NCBI GenBank assembly: GCA_026315105.1
Contig: CM048750.1
Span: 161,786,549 to 161,850,548, forward strand
DNA from: Locusta migratoria
Taxonomy: Eukaryota > Arthropoda > Insecta > Orthoptera > Acrididae
Direction of reading: 5' to 3'
Length of the DNA: 64,000 nucleotides
The number at the start of each line of letters is the position of its first letter. The first letter of the stretch is position 1. Both the position numbers and the translations under genes were made by a program. Below are positions 9,698 to 19,334 of the stretch, piece after piece. The notes under the pieces were generated by a model. That model was not told where the DNA came from. It did not search any database and worked only from the letters and a program-made list of their open reading frames with translations.

Positions 9698-9878
9698 ATC
9701 ATCATATGAAATACGAAAAATCGTAGTTGGAGCGGATAGATTTAGGTGTTCTTTGTTCTCGCGCGCTATTGGAGAATGGAATGGTAGATAATTGGTATGA
9801 AGGTGGTTCGATGAACCTTCTACCAGGCACTAAAACGTGATTTTCAGAGTACCTAATGTAAATGTAGATGTAGATCAC
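9698..9878 (+). repeat. CR1-like LINE 3' end
   Basis: Matches, in opposite orientation, the end of the copy at 12130-12300: ATCATCATATGAAATACG, a GAATGGAATGG segment, GGTGGTTCGATGAACC and a closing run of AATGTAGATGTAGAT. The (TGTAGA)-type short tandem end is a 3' tail typical of CR1-like LINEs. It is the right-hand piece of the copy begun at 1951, so the host LINE spans about 8 kb because of the insertions. Confidence 0.75.
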
Positions 9879-11244
9879 CAAGCCCGCATCAACAGATATC
9901 GCCAGAAGCACGTTCTGGAGCGCCTGGAGACGTAGTGCTCTAATGATACCACATGGGCACCAACAGGTAAACATGTAACTTCTTAATTGCTAGCTCAGAG
10001 GCTAAAGCTTCATTTTTTAAATGTGAATAGTTATTTTCAGTGGCTCAGTGTCTTTAATAAATAAGCAATCGGATGTTCAGTACCAGCATCATTCCTACAC
10101 TCCAATAGTACTCGGTGCCACATGGCGGGGCATATAACGCCAGAAGTAGTGGGCGTGATGAGAAGGGCGTAAGGCATGGTGCAATAATTCATCTTTTGCA
10201 AAAAGGCTATAGCTTCTCCGTGATGGAGGTCAGAAAGAAGGTAAAAAGACCGCATTAAAGACACCTTGAAGAAATTCAGCATCAGCACAGTGAACTGGGA
10301 AAAACACACTTCCGATCATCCGACCTGGAGAAACACCATCCATAATGGTGTAGCACACTAGGAAGACCAGAGACGTCGTGGTGAGTAAAGACGCAAGAGA
10401 TGAAAACGAGGAGTGGTTGTGAGAAGAAATAAAAATTTACCAGCAGGTGTCTCAACATCACTGCGGCAGAGCATGCGACGCGCGGACTGCATTGATCAGC
10501 CATTTGAAAACCCATCAATAAGGACAAGAAAGACTATCATACTCATTGTCAATTATGAAGATGATGATAGCTTCTCCAAGTTCGAGGGACGGGAAAGAGA
10601 GTCGGTAGCTGTTACGTTATAGTAACCTGGCTGGATCCCTTCTTTCTATGTCTCTGAGGTATACAATTTACGCCTTAAAAACATAACATAAATTAAAAGA
10701 AAAAAGTACCTTTTACCTGATTCGATGGAATTGTTGATAACCACGATGTTTCCCGACTACTCATCCAGCGGGATCTGCAAATATGCATCATGAAGGTCTA
10801 CCATAGAAAGAAATTCCCCCCCTCCCCTCCCCCGACAAGCTTTGTGAGGTGGTCTTCTGTACGTGGTATGCGGTATGTTTATACTTGTGCCTGGGCATTG
10901 ATTGTCGAGATAGTCTCCGCAGAGCTGGAGGGGGCCAGTGGGTTACCTTTTACGATTAACAAAAAATCGACTCAAAATTGTCTGCATTGATATATAAATG
11001 CAAACAGAGAATTTTTCAACATCGCGTATGTTGTCTGAAAATACGTATTTCGAAAAATCAAGAATATAACCTTTTACCTTGTCCCTTATACACGCAGCAA
11101 TAGAGCCTTGCTTCATTGAAAGGCAGATTTAGACAAGCGAGCAGGCACGGTAGCTCAGAGCGTTAATACGCTCAGTTTTAGAATTTCTTATCGATCCAAT
11201 TAATTAAGAGTAGATTTAGTGTCATTTAGATTATTTTATTTATT
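9879..11244. other. Unassigned AT-rich sequence
   Basis: No recognisable gene. Short open frames on both strands lack motifs. Around 11148-11185 a GGTAGCTCAGAGCGTTAA segment looks like the first third of a tRNA (A-box region) but no B-box follows. The rest gives no signal I can support. Confidence 0.35.
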
Positions 11245-12129
11245 TATATTATTTACATACAATTGGAAAAACTGATAAAATCTGAATAGGAGAAGATTAG
11301 TTTAAATACAGGAGAAATGTAGAAACAGGTGAGGCAAAACTCTCACCTTACGACATCTCTTCGATGATAGGTTAATAAAAGGTACATCTACGTTTAAACT
11401 TTTGTAGATTTGTAGAAAGCTTTTGACAATGTTGACTGGAATAAACTCTTTCAAATTATGAAACTAGAAGGGGTAAAATATAGGAAGCGCAAAATTACAT
11501 ACAACTTGTACAAAAACCAGAGAGAGTTACCACTGTAGAAGAATATGAAAGGAATCATTTGTTGGGAAGATAGTATGACAGGGTTGCAACGTTTCCCCAA
11601 TGCTATTCAGTTTGTACATTCAGAAAGATATCAAACAAAAAAGGGAGCTAGTTGGAGAAGGAATTAGGGTTTAAGGAGAAAAAGTAAAGACTTTGCGGTT
11701 TGCCGATAAAAGAACATGGAAGAGCAATTGAACGGGATGAGCTGTCTGTTAAAAGAAGGATATAAGATGAAAATTATAACAATATAAGTAGTAGATGAAT
11801 TTTGTTATTTGGATAGTAAAGAAGATATAAAATACAGAATGACTTTGGGAGTAAAAGAATTTTAGTAGAAATTTGTTGACATCCAAAAATAATGTACATA
11901 TTACGAAGTCTTTTACGAAAACATAAGAAGTTCTGTGAAAACGATGACAGAAGATTATGAAATGTGATGCTACAGACGAATGCTGAAGATCAGGAGGGTA
12001 GGTCGCGTAACTAATGAGAAGGTACTGAACAGAATTGGAGAGAAAAGAAATTTGTGGCATATCTTGAATAAAATTAGGGATCGATTGGTACAAAACCTTG
12101 TGAGATATGAACGCATTCAGTTTAGCATT
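11245..12129 (+). pseudogene. APE-type LINE (family L1) reverse transcriptase remnant, copy 1
   Basis: Conceptual product across many stops reads FVDL-x-KAFDNVDWNKLFQIM around 11395-11460 (motif A), a QGCNxSPML equivalent around 11583-11605, then KTLRFADK around 11690-11712 where the catalytic FADD is FADK. Downstream are YKMKINN and the C-terminal RMLKIRRVGRVTNEKVL. Similar sequence occurs at 19335-20400. The copy is interrupted by a CR1-like fragment (12130-12705) and a SINE cluster (12808-13320), and resumes at 12706 and 13331. RTE-like or a related clade; not determined. Confidence 0.8.
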
Positions 12130-12705
12130 CTACATCTACATCTATATGGGATACCCTGCAAATCACATTAAGTGCCTGGCAGAGGGTTCATCGAACCACT
12201 ATTATAATATTTATCTCCCATTCCATTGTCGAATAGCGAACGGGAAGAAAGAACACCTGAATCTCACTATTCGAGCTCAGATTTATCGTATTTTATTCTG
12301 ATGATCATTTCTACCTATGTAAGTGGGAGTCAACAATATATTTTCGCATTCGGAGGAGAATATTGGCGATTGGAGTTTCGTAAGTAGCCCACGCCGGAGC
12401 GATAAGCACCGTTGTTGTAATGATTTCCATTCCAGATCCTGTATCATTTCCGTAACGCTGTCTCCCGTGTATTGTGACAATACGAAACGAGTTGCCTTTC
12501 TTTGGACTCTTTCGATGTCCTCCGTCAAACCCACCTGATAAGGATCCTACACTGGGCAGCAATACTCCAAAAATGGACGGACAGGCGTAGTGTATGTAGT
12601 TTCTTTCGTAGTGCTGTTGCATGTTTTAAGGGTTCTGCCAATAAAACGCAGTCTCTGGTTCGCCTTTCCCACGACATTATCTACGTGTTCTTTCCAATTT
12701 AAGGT
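12130..12705 (-). pseudogene. CR1-like LINE 3' fragment inserted in LINE L1
   Basis: Read on the minus strand from 12705: LTLNWKEHVDNVVGKANQRL, RFIGRTLKTCNSTTKETTYT, then LEYCCPV, a DIERVQRKATRFVL segment and LQQRCLSLRRGLL, ending in the GGTTCGATGAACC region and a short TAGATGTAGATG tail at 12126-12145. This is the RT C-terminal tail and 3' end of the same CR1-like family as 1951-9878. It is 5'-truncated, as is usual for target-primed insertion, and interrupted by a few frameshifts. Confidence 0.85.
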
Positions 12706-12797
12706 GAGGGAGGTGTGTGGAGTAAACATAGCAGAGGGAGACCGAGAGACGAAGACATTAAGCACGTGACAAGAAATGAAGGAAGAAACTTGTGCAC
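12706..12797 (+). pseudogene. LINE L1 copy 1, continuation
   Basis: AACATAGCAGAGGGAGACC and GAGAGACGAAGAC follow the CR1-like fragment and correspond to GGTGAGACCGAGAGACAAAT at 20255-20275 in copy 2, so this is the C-terminal end of LINE L1 resuming after the insertion. The next insertion begins at 12808 after a 10-bp duplicated site. Confidence 0.7.
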
Positions 12798-12807
12798 GAT
12801 AGACTAG

Positions 12808-13320
12808 CGCCGCGGCGGAGTGGCCGAGCGCATTGAGGTGCTATGCTCCGATGCGCGAGGCCGTTCCTCGTCGAAGGTTCGAATCCTCCCTCGGACAGGG
12901 ATGTTTTTGTTATCTTTAGTATAAGTTAGTTCATAAGTAGTTTGTAAATTTAGGGACTGATGACCACGCAGTTAAGTCCAGCCGGCCGCGGTGGCCCAGG
13001 AGACTGAGACGTTGCAGTCACGGTCTGCAGGGTCATTACGGTCGGGGGTTAGAATGCCCCTCGGGCATGGATATTTGTGGCATCCTTAGTATTAGTTAGT
13101 ACATAAGTAGTTTGTAGCCGGCCGCGGTGGCCGAGGGGACTGAGGTGCTCCAGTCACGGTCTGCACGGCCACTACGGTCGGGGGTTCGAATCCCCCCTCG
13201 AGCATGGATATTTGTGCCGTCCTTAGTATTAGTTAGTTCATAAGTAGTTTGTAAGGTATACAAACATTTGAACATTTTTTGAGTTAAGTCTCATAAGCTT
13301 AACAAACATTTGAAACATTT
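12808..13320 (+). mobile_element. Nested cluster of three alpha SINEs
   Basis: The cluster is bounded by a perfect 10-bp duplication GATAGACTAG (12798-12807 and 13321-13330). The first SINE (from 12808) has head 3 (GGAGTGGCCGAGCGCATTG, B-box GGTTCGAATCC). A second with head 1 starts at about 12981 directly after TTAAGTCC of the first. A third with head 1 starts at about 13117 after GTAGTTTGTA of the second. The tails are stacked at 13250-13320 (two ACAAACATTTGAA ends). The SINEs appear to have inserted successively into each other's bodies. Confidence 0.85.
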
Positions 13321-13330
13321 GATAGACTAG

Positions 13331-13392
13331 CCTGGAGAAGTGCATCAAACCAGTCTTTCGACTGAAGACTACCATAACAGTCTCATGAACTG
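13331..13392 (+). repeat. LINE L1 copy 1, 3' end
   Basis: GAAGTGCATCAAACCAGTC followed by CGACTGAAGACTACCATAAC, equal to the ending of copy 2 at 20341-20400 and, inverted, the start of 38229-38451. It is the shared 3' terminus of family L1, normally followed by a (CAA)n-like tail. Confidence 0.75.
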
Positions 13393-13472
13393 TAAGTACA
13401 GATTTCTGAAAATCTGGGAATTAGTAAGCCGAAATATCTCACAGTTCTTCATTGTCTCGTTATACTAAAGGT

Positions 13473-13570
13473 ATTAAACATAAGGAGAGGCACTGAATCA
13501 AAATTTATGCTGTGGTTCGAATCCCGGCCACATCATAAATTTTAATTCAATGCCTCTCCTTATGTTTAAT
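13473..13570. repeat. 98-bp hairpin with tRNA T-arm-like loop
   Basis: Arms of 37 bases (13473-13509 and 13534-13570) are almost perfectly complementary (ATTAAACATAAGGAGAGGCA against TGCCTCTCCTTATGTTTAAT). The loop is CTGTGGTTCGAATCCCGGCC plus four bases, containing a perfect B-box-like GGTTCGAATCC. The arrangement recalls the gamma hairpin element at 55674-56180 on a much smaller scale. No gene. Confidence 0.75.
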
Positions 13571-13599
13571 ATCTGAAGTCCATGCAAACGCAGTATGTG

Positions 13600-13965
13600 G
13601 TGACGACTTTGAAGGAACAGGCGCACTAGAAGAAAAGCGCGCCTTACAGGCATGGTAGTTGGAGGGATGGGCGCGTGGCGCGGCGCTGCCAGCACGAAGT
13701 GGACAATTTGTAGCGTGAGGAGGTGTCGGCCGGCGATGGCGTGCGCGCGATACGAGGCTAGGACGGCCACGGCTGCGCCGGTGGTCCCATCCCGGCTGTC
13801 CCGCAGCTCGGGACACGCGCCCCCCGCATAACTCAATGCGCAGCATAATGAGCCCGCCTTAATGGCCCGCCGCCGCACAGATTTATCTGGTCGGGATGTG
13901 TCGCTGCCCAGATAGCGTCGAGCTGTCACCGATGAGCCGTGATAGCGACACACCACTTCTCGCCA
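13600..13965. other. GC- and CpG-rich island
   Basis: About 360 bases far richer in GC and CpG than the surroundings (for example GCGCGTGGCGCGGCGCTGCC). Open frames exist on the minus strand but encode Arg/Ala/Pro-rich sequence with no motif I recognise. Could be a CpG-island-like promoter, a non-coding exon or part of an unrecognised repeat. Confidence 0.4.
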
Positions 13966-14756
13966 GCGGTTTCGTTATGTTATAAGCACTAGTAACGTTC
14001 ACTCGACCAATGGAAGCCTGTGCGGGCAGGTTTCCTGCCACTCATCGACCGACTTTTGTTTTCTGCTCTTAAATGGGGACCTGTTTAGATATCAATGAGG
14101 CGTAACGTGTAACACTTTATTTGCCCAACTGAGCTAACGATTCTTCTTTCTGTCGGGTAACCGAACATAGATTAGGTATGTGTAGGATGAAAAGGCAGTC
14201 TAAAATAGTTTGGAGAAATAAGTCAAAAATTTTTAATTTCAAAACTTCGGCTAAGTTTCACAGGTGTTGTCCAACTGCAACATCCGCCGTGACAATGTGA
14301 CCAAGCCTGTCTACCTTGCAGAACAGAGCCCGCCAGAACTAGTATTGACTGTTGATTCCAAGATCACACCACCCTTCTGGCGTCCGTGCTGAAACTATTG
14401 ACGTTTCCATGCTACGTAAGGCTCCTATAAACCCGAGCTGAACTATCCGCCATTTTTTCCCCACGCTGTAGGAGTTGCCACGTTCCGGACGAGATCACGC
14501 GTTACCTCGCGTTTCATTCAACTCGCTCACACTCGCAAACTACTCACTGTATGAAAGTGGAATTTTCATCAATGTCTTCGTTAAGGACTACACTACATTT
14601 TCCTTTCAGTTTTATTTATGACAATTATTTATAATCACCATATACTGATAGTTTTCGACCATGCACTTTCTGACGACGTTACGGAATTTTCGACATGCGA
14701 GGAACTTTTTTCTGTTGAAGTTAGGTGAACACATTACGCGAATGAAATGTTCAAAA
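13966..14756. other. Unassigned sequence
   Basis: Mixed composition, no recognisable gene, RNA or repeat on either strand. Confidence 0.3.
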
Positions 14757-14958
14757 ACCGCGGTGGAGTAGTCGAGCGGTCTAAAGCGTCTCGCTGCGGA
14801 GCGCTCGGTTGCTTGTCGTGGAGGTTCGAGTCCTCCCTGGGGCATGGGTGTGTGTGTTTGTCCTTAGGTTAGTTTACCTAGGTTTAAGTAGTTTGTAAGC
14901 TACAGACTGATGACCACGCAGTTTGGTCCGATAGATTTACAAACATTTGAACATTTTC
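14757..14958 (+). mobile_element. Alpha SINE (head 2)
   Basis: Full length. Head 2 begins CCGCGGTGGAGTAGTCGAGC with B-box GGTTCGAGTCC, followed by a short GT run and the body TAAGTAGTTTGTAAGCTACA to TTGAACATTT. Perfect 12-bp target duplication AAATGTTCAAAA (14745-14756 and 14959-14970). Confidence 0.92.
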
Positions 14959-14970
14959 AAATGTTCAAAA

Positions 14971-16734
14971 TACATCAAATTTTCATCCTCTCCAAACAGC
15001 AACTCTGTGAGAAATGTATAACTTGAGATAATGTCAGTTAAATGTAACGCACTAGGATCCGCCCGCCCGTCTAGTAGTAACACGTCTTCCATAATAGAGC
15101 TCCTAATAATTAAACACATATTGTTTCCGCGTAACATCCATATTTGAAGATACTGGTATTGACTTCTTTTAAGCCATTAAATTTAATAGTTGCATACTAC
15201 AAAAGTGTTGTGTCTCTATGTAATATGCAATTTCAATTTTTCAGTTATATGAAAAGGATATTCCAAATATTACGTTTGGAAATGAGAACAAGTCAGTTCG
15301 TTAGCTAGTGAAGAGAACCTTGCTATCTGTCATTTTCAAGTATTCTCAAATAAAATCCTCATTAGATCTAGTAACTTCCGTTCTGTTACTGCTAGGCTTT
15401 AAACTGAAGAAATGTAAGTCCTATTAGGTTTTGGAAACTGAGTAGTAGCTCTGAAACACAATGGTCAAGAAGCAAAGAAATAAACATTTGTGAGTGACGA
15501 AGGAATATCTGCAAGTCGAATAATAAATCACTAACTTTACTCTTTTTGATTCTATAACTATGTATTTCCTTGAATAACGCGACAGTTAATGAAGGTTTGC
15601 GTAGTAGCCATGTGGCATACTCCCCAATTTGCTTGTTATCATTTGTCAAAATATTATTTTGATACCTCAAACTGTGTATGAGATATGCAATGATTCTTTC
15701 TTGCATTATCGACATCGAAAATGAGAGCGCAAAATAAAATAAAGTTTAGCGGTATGAGTGAAAGGTAAAGATCTCCTCCTAAGTCGAAAATAAAATTCAA
15801 TCCATTAGGTAAGTTTCATTCGCAGCAACATATGGTGCAACAAGCACCAAACGGAATATCATAGCACCCTCTATTTTTTGCTGCAAACTTTTCCTAATGT
15901 TGTGCAGTCTCTTATTTCGAAGCCAATATTTTACTATGACTATTAACGAAATGACGAACATTTCGTCACAATGTTGACATATAAAGATTTAAGTGGCGGA
16001 AAAATTAAATATTTCTACTAATTAGTTTTTGCGAAATAGTTTGTGAAAGATGGCAGGGCATGCGTCTCTACGCTGTTACTGCAGCGCGAATCCAACCACG
16101 TTGGGGACGTGGCGGACGATTCAGCGTGGGTATTTAGGAGCTGTAATGCTACCGTGGAGATAATATCGGACACCCACGATTGATCACGTGTGCTACTGCT
16201 GAAGGGCTGAGGTGCGAGAATCAGTTCCTTCGGGCTCTTCCGTGCTAGCTCTCGTACAGAACAGACGCACTCTGGAGGCCCAGCCTCTGTGCGGGGCGAA
16301 CGGCCTCATGCCGTCCGCTCCAGCCTGGCGGCTGTTTGGTATCAGCCACCAACTGTGACAACCATAACTGTTACTTTTTCCGTTTTCTAATCCGCTTAGA
16401 CTGGCACGCATTCATAACATCCGACCTCAGGTCGAGTCCTGCTATGTATCCCGTACTTTCGAAATATAGCCAATATTAACTTGAAACCTATCTTCTATTT
16501 ATCAATGAGTCTGCCTTTCCTAGGGCGTCCACAAGCCTTCACCGCTTCTCCTTCCATCCTGACAACGCATCCAACCCATTTATTTCTGCAGCAGTGGGAC
16601 AGGTTGTAAAATTTTGGTATCATCCATGGAATAAAGATTAAGTGCTGTACAGGTACTTCTCACTTACAAGGGAATAAATTTCCCTCGTACGGCTGAAACT
16701 ATATCCACATCTACGAGCCGCCGGTCTCACTTGG
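14971..16734. other. Unassigned sequence, AT-rich then moderately GC-rich
   Basis: From 14971 to 16040 AT-rich with no signal. From about 16050 to 16420 composition is more balanced with a short minus-strand open frame (16193-16411) without motifs. A tail of tRNA-like text (GGTCGAGTCCTG near 16430) is too short to call. Confidence 0.3.
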
Positions 16735-16957
16735 TGTGCATCCTACAATAGGCAGCAATACTCCCAAATAGGACGCACAAGTGTAATGTAGGCAGTTTCT
16801 TTAGTAGAACTGTAGCGTCTTCTAAGTGTTCCGCCAATGGAACGTTGCCTCCCCTAGAATATTTCTGTTTGTTCTTTCCAATTTAAGTTGTTCGTAATTG
16901 TAATTCCTAGTTATTTAGTTGAATACACGGCATTTAGATTTGAATGATTAATCGTGT

Positions 16958-17066
16958 CCCTGGGGCATGGGTGTGTGTGTTTGTCCTTAGGTTAGTTTAC
17001 CTAGGTTTAAGTAGTTTGTAAGCTACGGACTGATGATAGATTTACAAACATTTGAACATTTTTTTA
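16958..17066 (+). mobile_element. 5'-truncated alpha SINE
   Basis: Begins inside the head (CCCTGGGGCATGGG) and continues through the body to ACAAACATTTGAACATTT; about 95 bases of tRNA-like head are absent, and part of the body (the GACCACGCAGTTTGGTCC block) is also lost. Perfect 11-bp target duplication ATTAATCGTGT (16947-16957 and 17067-17077), showing it inserted already truncated. All other copies with clear duplications have a head. Confidence 0.85.
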
Positions 17067-17136
17067 ATTAATCGTGTAAATTAAGTTTAACGGATTTCAT
17101 TTAGTGTTTATATGGATGACTTCATACTTTCCATTG

Positions 17137-17340
17137 ACGGTAGCGGTGGCCAAGGGGACTGAAGCGCTCCTGTCACGGTCTGCACGGTCACTACGATCGG
17201 GGGTTCGAATCCCCCCCCCCCCTCGGGCATGGATATTTGTGTCGTCCTTAGTGTTAGCTAGTTCATCAGGAGTTTGTAAGTTTAGGGACTGATGACCCCC
17301 GTAGTTAAGTCCCATAAGCTATACAAACATTTAATTTGAA
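17137..17340 (+). mobile_element. Alpha SINE (head 1)
   Basis: Head 1 with an expanded C run after the B-box (AATCCCCCCCCCCCCTCGGG), then the standard body. Target duplication of 14 bp with one mismatch (CATACTTTCCATTG at 17123-17136; CATACTTTCCGTTG at 17341-17354). Confidence 0.9.
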
Positions 17341-17508
17341 CATACTTTCCGTTGTTAGGGGCCAACTGTCCGTTTTTGCACCATCCAGATGTGTTATCTA
17401 AATCATTTCGCAGTTTCTTTCGATCTTCTTGAGACTTTACTAATCGATAAACGACAGCATCATCAGCGAACAGTCTAAGAGAGCTTCTCACATTGTCTCG
17501 TAAATCGC

Positions 17509-17700
17509 CGCGGTAGAGTGGCTGAGCGGCCTAAGGTGCCTTGCTGCGAAGCGTACGGTTGCTCGCCGTCGGACATTCGAGTCCTTCCTCAGGCATGGGT
17601 GTGTGTGTGTGTGTTCTCCTTTTCGTAAGTTAGTTTAGGTAGTTTGTAAGCCTATGACCTGATAACGGCAGCAGTTAAGTCCCTAAATCGTTTGTAAAGA
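17509..17700 (+). mobile_element. Alpha SINE (head 2), diverged
   Basis: GCCGCGGTAGAGTGGCTGAG head, B-box-like ACATTCGAGTCC, a (GT) run, then a body with TAGTTTGTAAGCC and CAGTTAAGTCCC. The tail is shortened (no AACATTTGAACATTT) and I see no clear target duplication. It sits within the CR1-like fragment, whose text resumes near 17720. Confidence 0.75.
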
Positions 17701-17889
17701 TAAGGAATTGAGACTGCCAGAAATCACGTCTGTTTCGCTCGATGACTTTCAGTCAGTTACTACGTATTGTGTCCTTTCTGACAGGAAATCGAGAATCAAA
17801 TAGCAGAACTTTGGCGATATCCCATAAACACACAATATGATTACAAGACGCTTGTGAGGTACTGAATGAAAAGTACTTTAAGTACGTGT

Positions 17890-18835
17890 ATGTGTATGAT
17901 CTACCCTGAATTATCTTCAATTAATCTTTGAAAGTAACGAATAAAAATACTTTCAGTCTTTAAGCAAATATTGGTTCAATGCAGCAATGCACGTCGTACT
18001 GTGCATCTTTCTAAAGTTACTGCAACCTGCTTTCGTTACTAACGGTTTACTGTATTCCATCTTTGTTCTCCCTCTACAATTTTTACCGAAACTGACGATA
18101 AGCTAATGCTTATTTTAGTCAAGTTGTGTCAATAACTTAATTTTTCTCCATTCCATTCAGTACCACAATTTGGTAATCGATTTACCTATTTAATTTTCAA
18201 CATTATTTTGTAAAACCACATTGTAAGACCTCTGTTCCCTTCTTGTCAGAATTACTTATCAAACATGGCTCATTTCTCAACAATGTTACACTTCATACAT
18301 ACGCCTACAGAAAAAATTTCTAGCATTTAAATTTATACTACAAGTTGGGAAATGTTATGTTTTTAGAAAATCTGTTCTTGCTGTTGGCTGTCTCCATTTT
18401 ATTACCTCTCAACATAGTCCATCTTCAATTATTTTCATCGCGTCAAAGCAGAATAAATTTAAAAATAACTCCAAATGAAAATTATCAGTTTCCTCTTTTC
18501 ACAAACGCAGTATAGCTTTTGATGAAAACTAACACGTGGAGCAGTCTTGTTTACCTTCAAGTGTTTACACAACGCAAAAAATCGAAAAAGTTGGTTTTCC
18601 CCAATTCCCGGAGTGAACTGTCGTAGTATTCCAGCGTAGGATTGTCGAACGACCGTGAGGAAAGACAATTGTTGTTGCTGGAACTGTATGTACCGAATAA
18701 TTAGCAGCATAATAAATGCCACAGCCATGCGGTATAGAAACAATTTGGCGTTGAAAACAACTTTCAGTCGTCTCGGACTGGATAAATAAATGTACTGTAT
18801 GGTATTCAAGGGAATAGTATGTTATTCGTCCTTCA
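17890..18835. other. Unassigned AT-rich sequence
   Basis: AT-rich, no recognisable gene or repeat. A minus-strand frame of 116 codons (18459-18809) has no motif I know. Confidence 0.3.
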
Positions 18836-19128
18836 GAATAGTGGTAAGTTTCACTATCGATGATGACGTAGGTGATACGATATTGCCAGAAGAATTTGAC
18901 AAAGCACTGAAATATTTAAATCGAAACAAGGCCCCTGGAGTGCATGGCATTCCCTTTCAACTTCTGGTATCTTTAGGCCAGCCAGAAACTTCTGTGCAAT
19001 CTGTATTAGAAGGGAAAATACCACCAGACAACAAGAAGAATGTGCCAAAGTGCCGACATGAGTGAATCTTACAAAACTAACGGTTTAATAAGTCTAGGTT
19101 GCAAAATACTAACTCTAATTATTTACAG
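18836..19128 (+). pseudogene. LINE L1 copy 2, N-terminal RT part
   Basis: The product contains DDVGDTILPEEFDKALKYLN and RNKAPGVHGIPFQLL, the N-terminal RT motif (K-A-P-G-x-D-G-I-P) of APE-type LINEs. It ends at KILTLIIY (about 19105-19128), just where copy 1 would continue to RRMEKL. Interrupted by a beta tRNA-like repeat at 19129-19334; continues at 19335. Confidence 0.8.
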
Positions 19129-19334
19129 GAGTGCTATTCCCGCAAGGTTCGCAGGAGAACTTCTGTGAAGTTTGGAAAGTAGGAGGCGAGGTACTGGCAG
19201 AAGTAAAGTTGTGAGGACGGACCGTGAAGGGCGCCGGAATAGCCGTGGTAGAGCGCTTGCCTTCGAAAGGCAAAGGTCCCAGGTTGGAGCCCCGGTTCCA
19301 GCACACAGTTTTAATCTGACAGGAAGTTTCATTG
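19129..19334 (+). mobile_element. Beta tRNA-like repeat inside LINE L1
   Basis: Starts GAGTGCTATTCCCGCAAGG, contains a tRNA-like part with ATAGCCGTGGTAGAGCGC (A-box) and CAGGTTGGAGCCCCGG (degenerate B-box), and ends TCTGACAGGAAGTTTCA. Homologous to 21167-21413. The host LINE text is continuous on either side (TTTACAG before, TTGGAAAAACTG after) with no evident target duplication. Confidence 0.75.

Larger units (their letters stand above)
16735..17885 (-). pseudogene. CR1-like LINE reverse transcriptase fragment with three SINE insertions
   Basis: Minus strand from 17885: sequence equivalent to the FLSERTQ and DGKSSE segments, then RSSLRLFADDAVVYRLVKSQ (catalytic FADD, around 17420-17490), NDLDNTSGWCKNGQLAPNNG and, beyond two SINEs, RPIWEYCC around 16755-16785. 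The same family as 1951-9878. The catalytic box survives, although frames are broken. Interrupted by SINEs at 16958-17066, 17137-17340 and about 17509-17700. Confidence 0.82.

Noticed and set aside
17104..17292. Short frames with Arg/Pro-rich products at many SINEs
   Set aside because: The same product types (RSGVRIPP and similar) recur at every alpha SINE because they translate the tRNA-like head.
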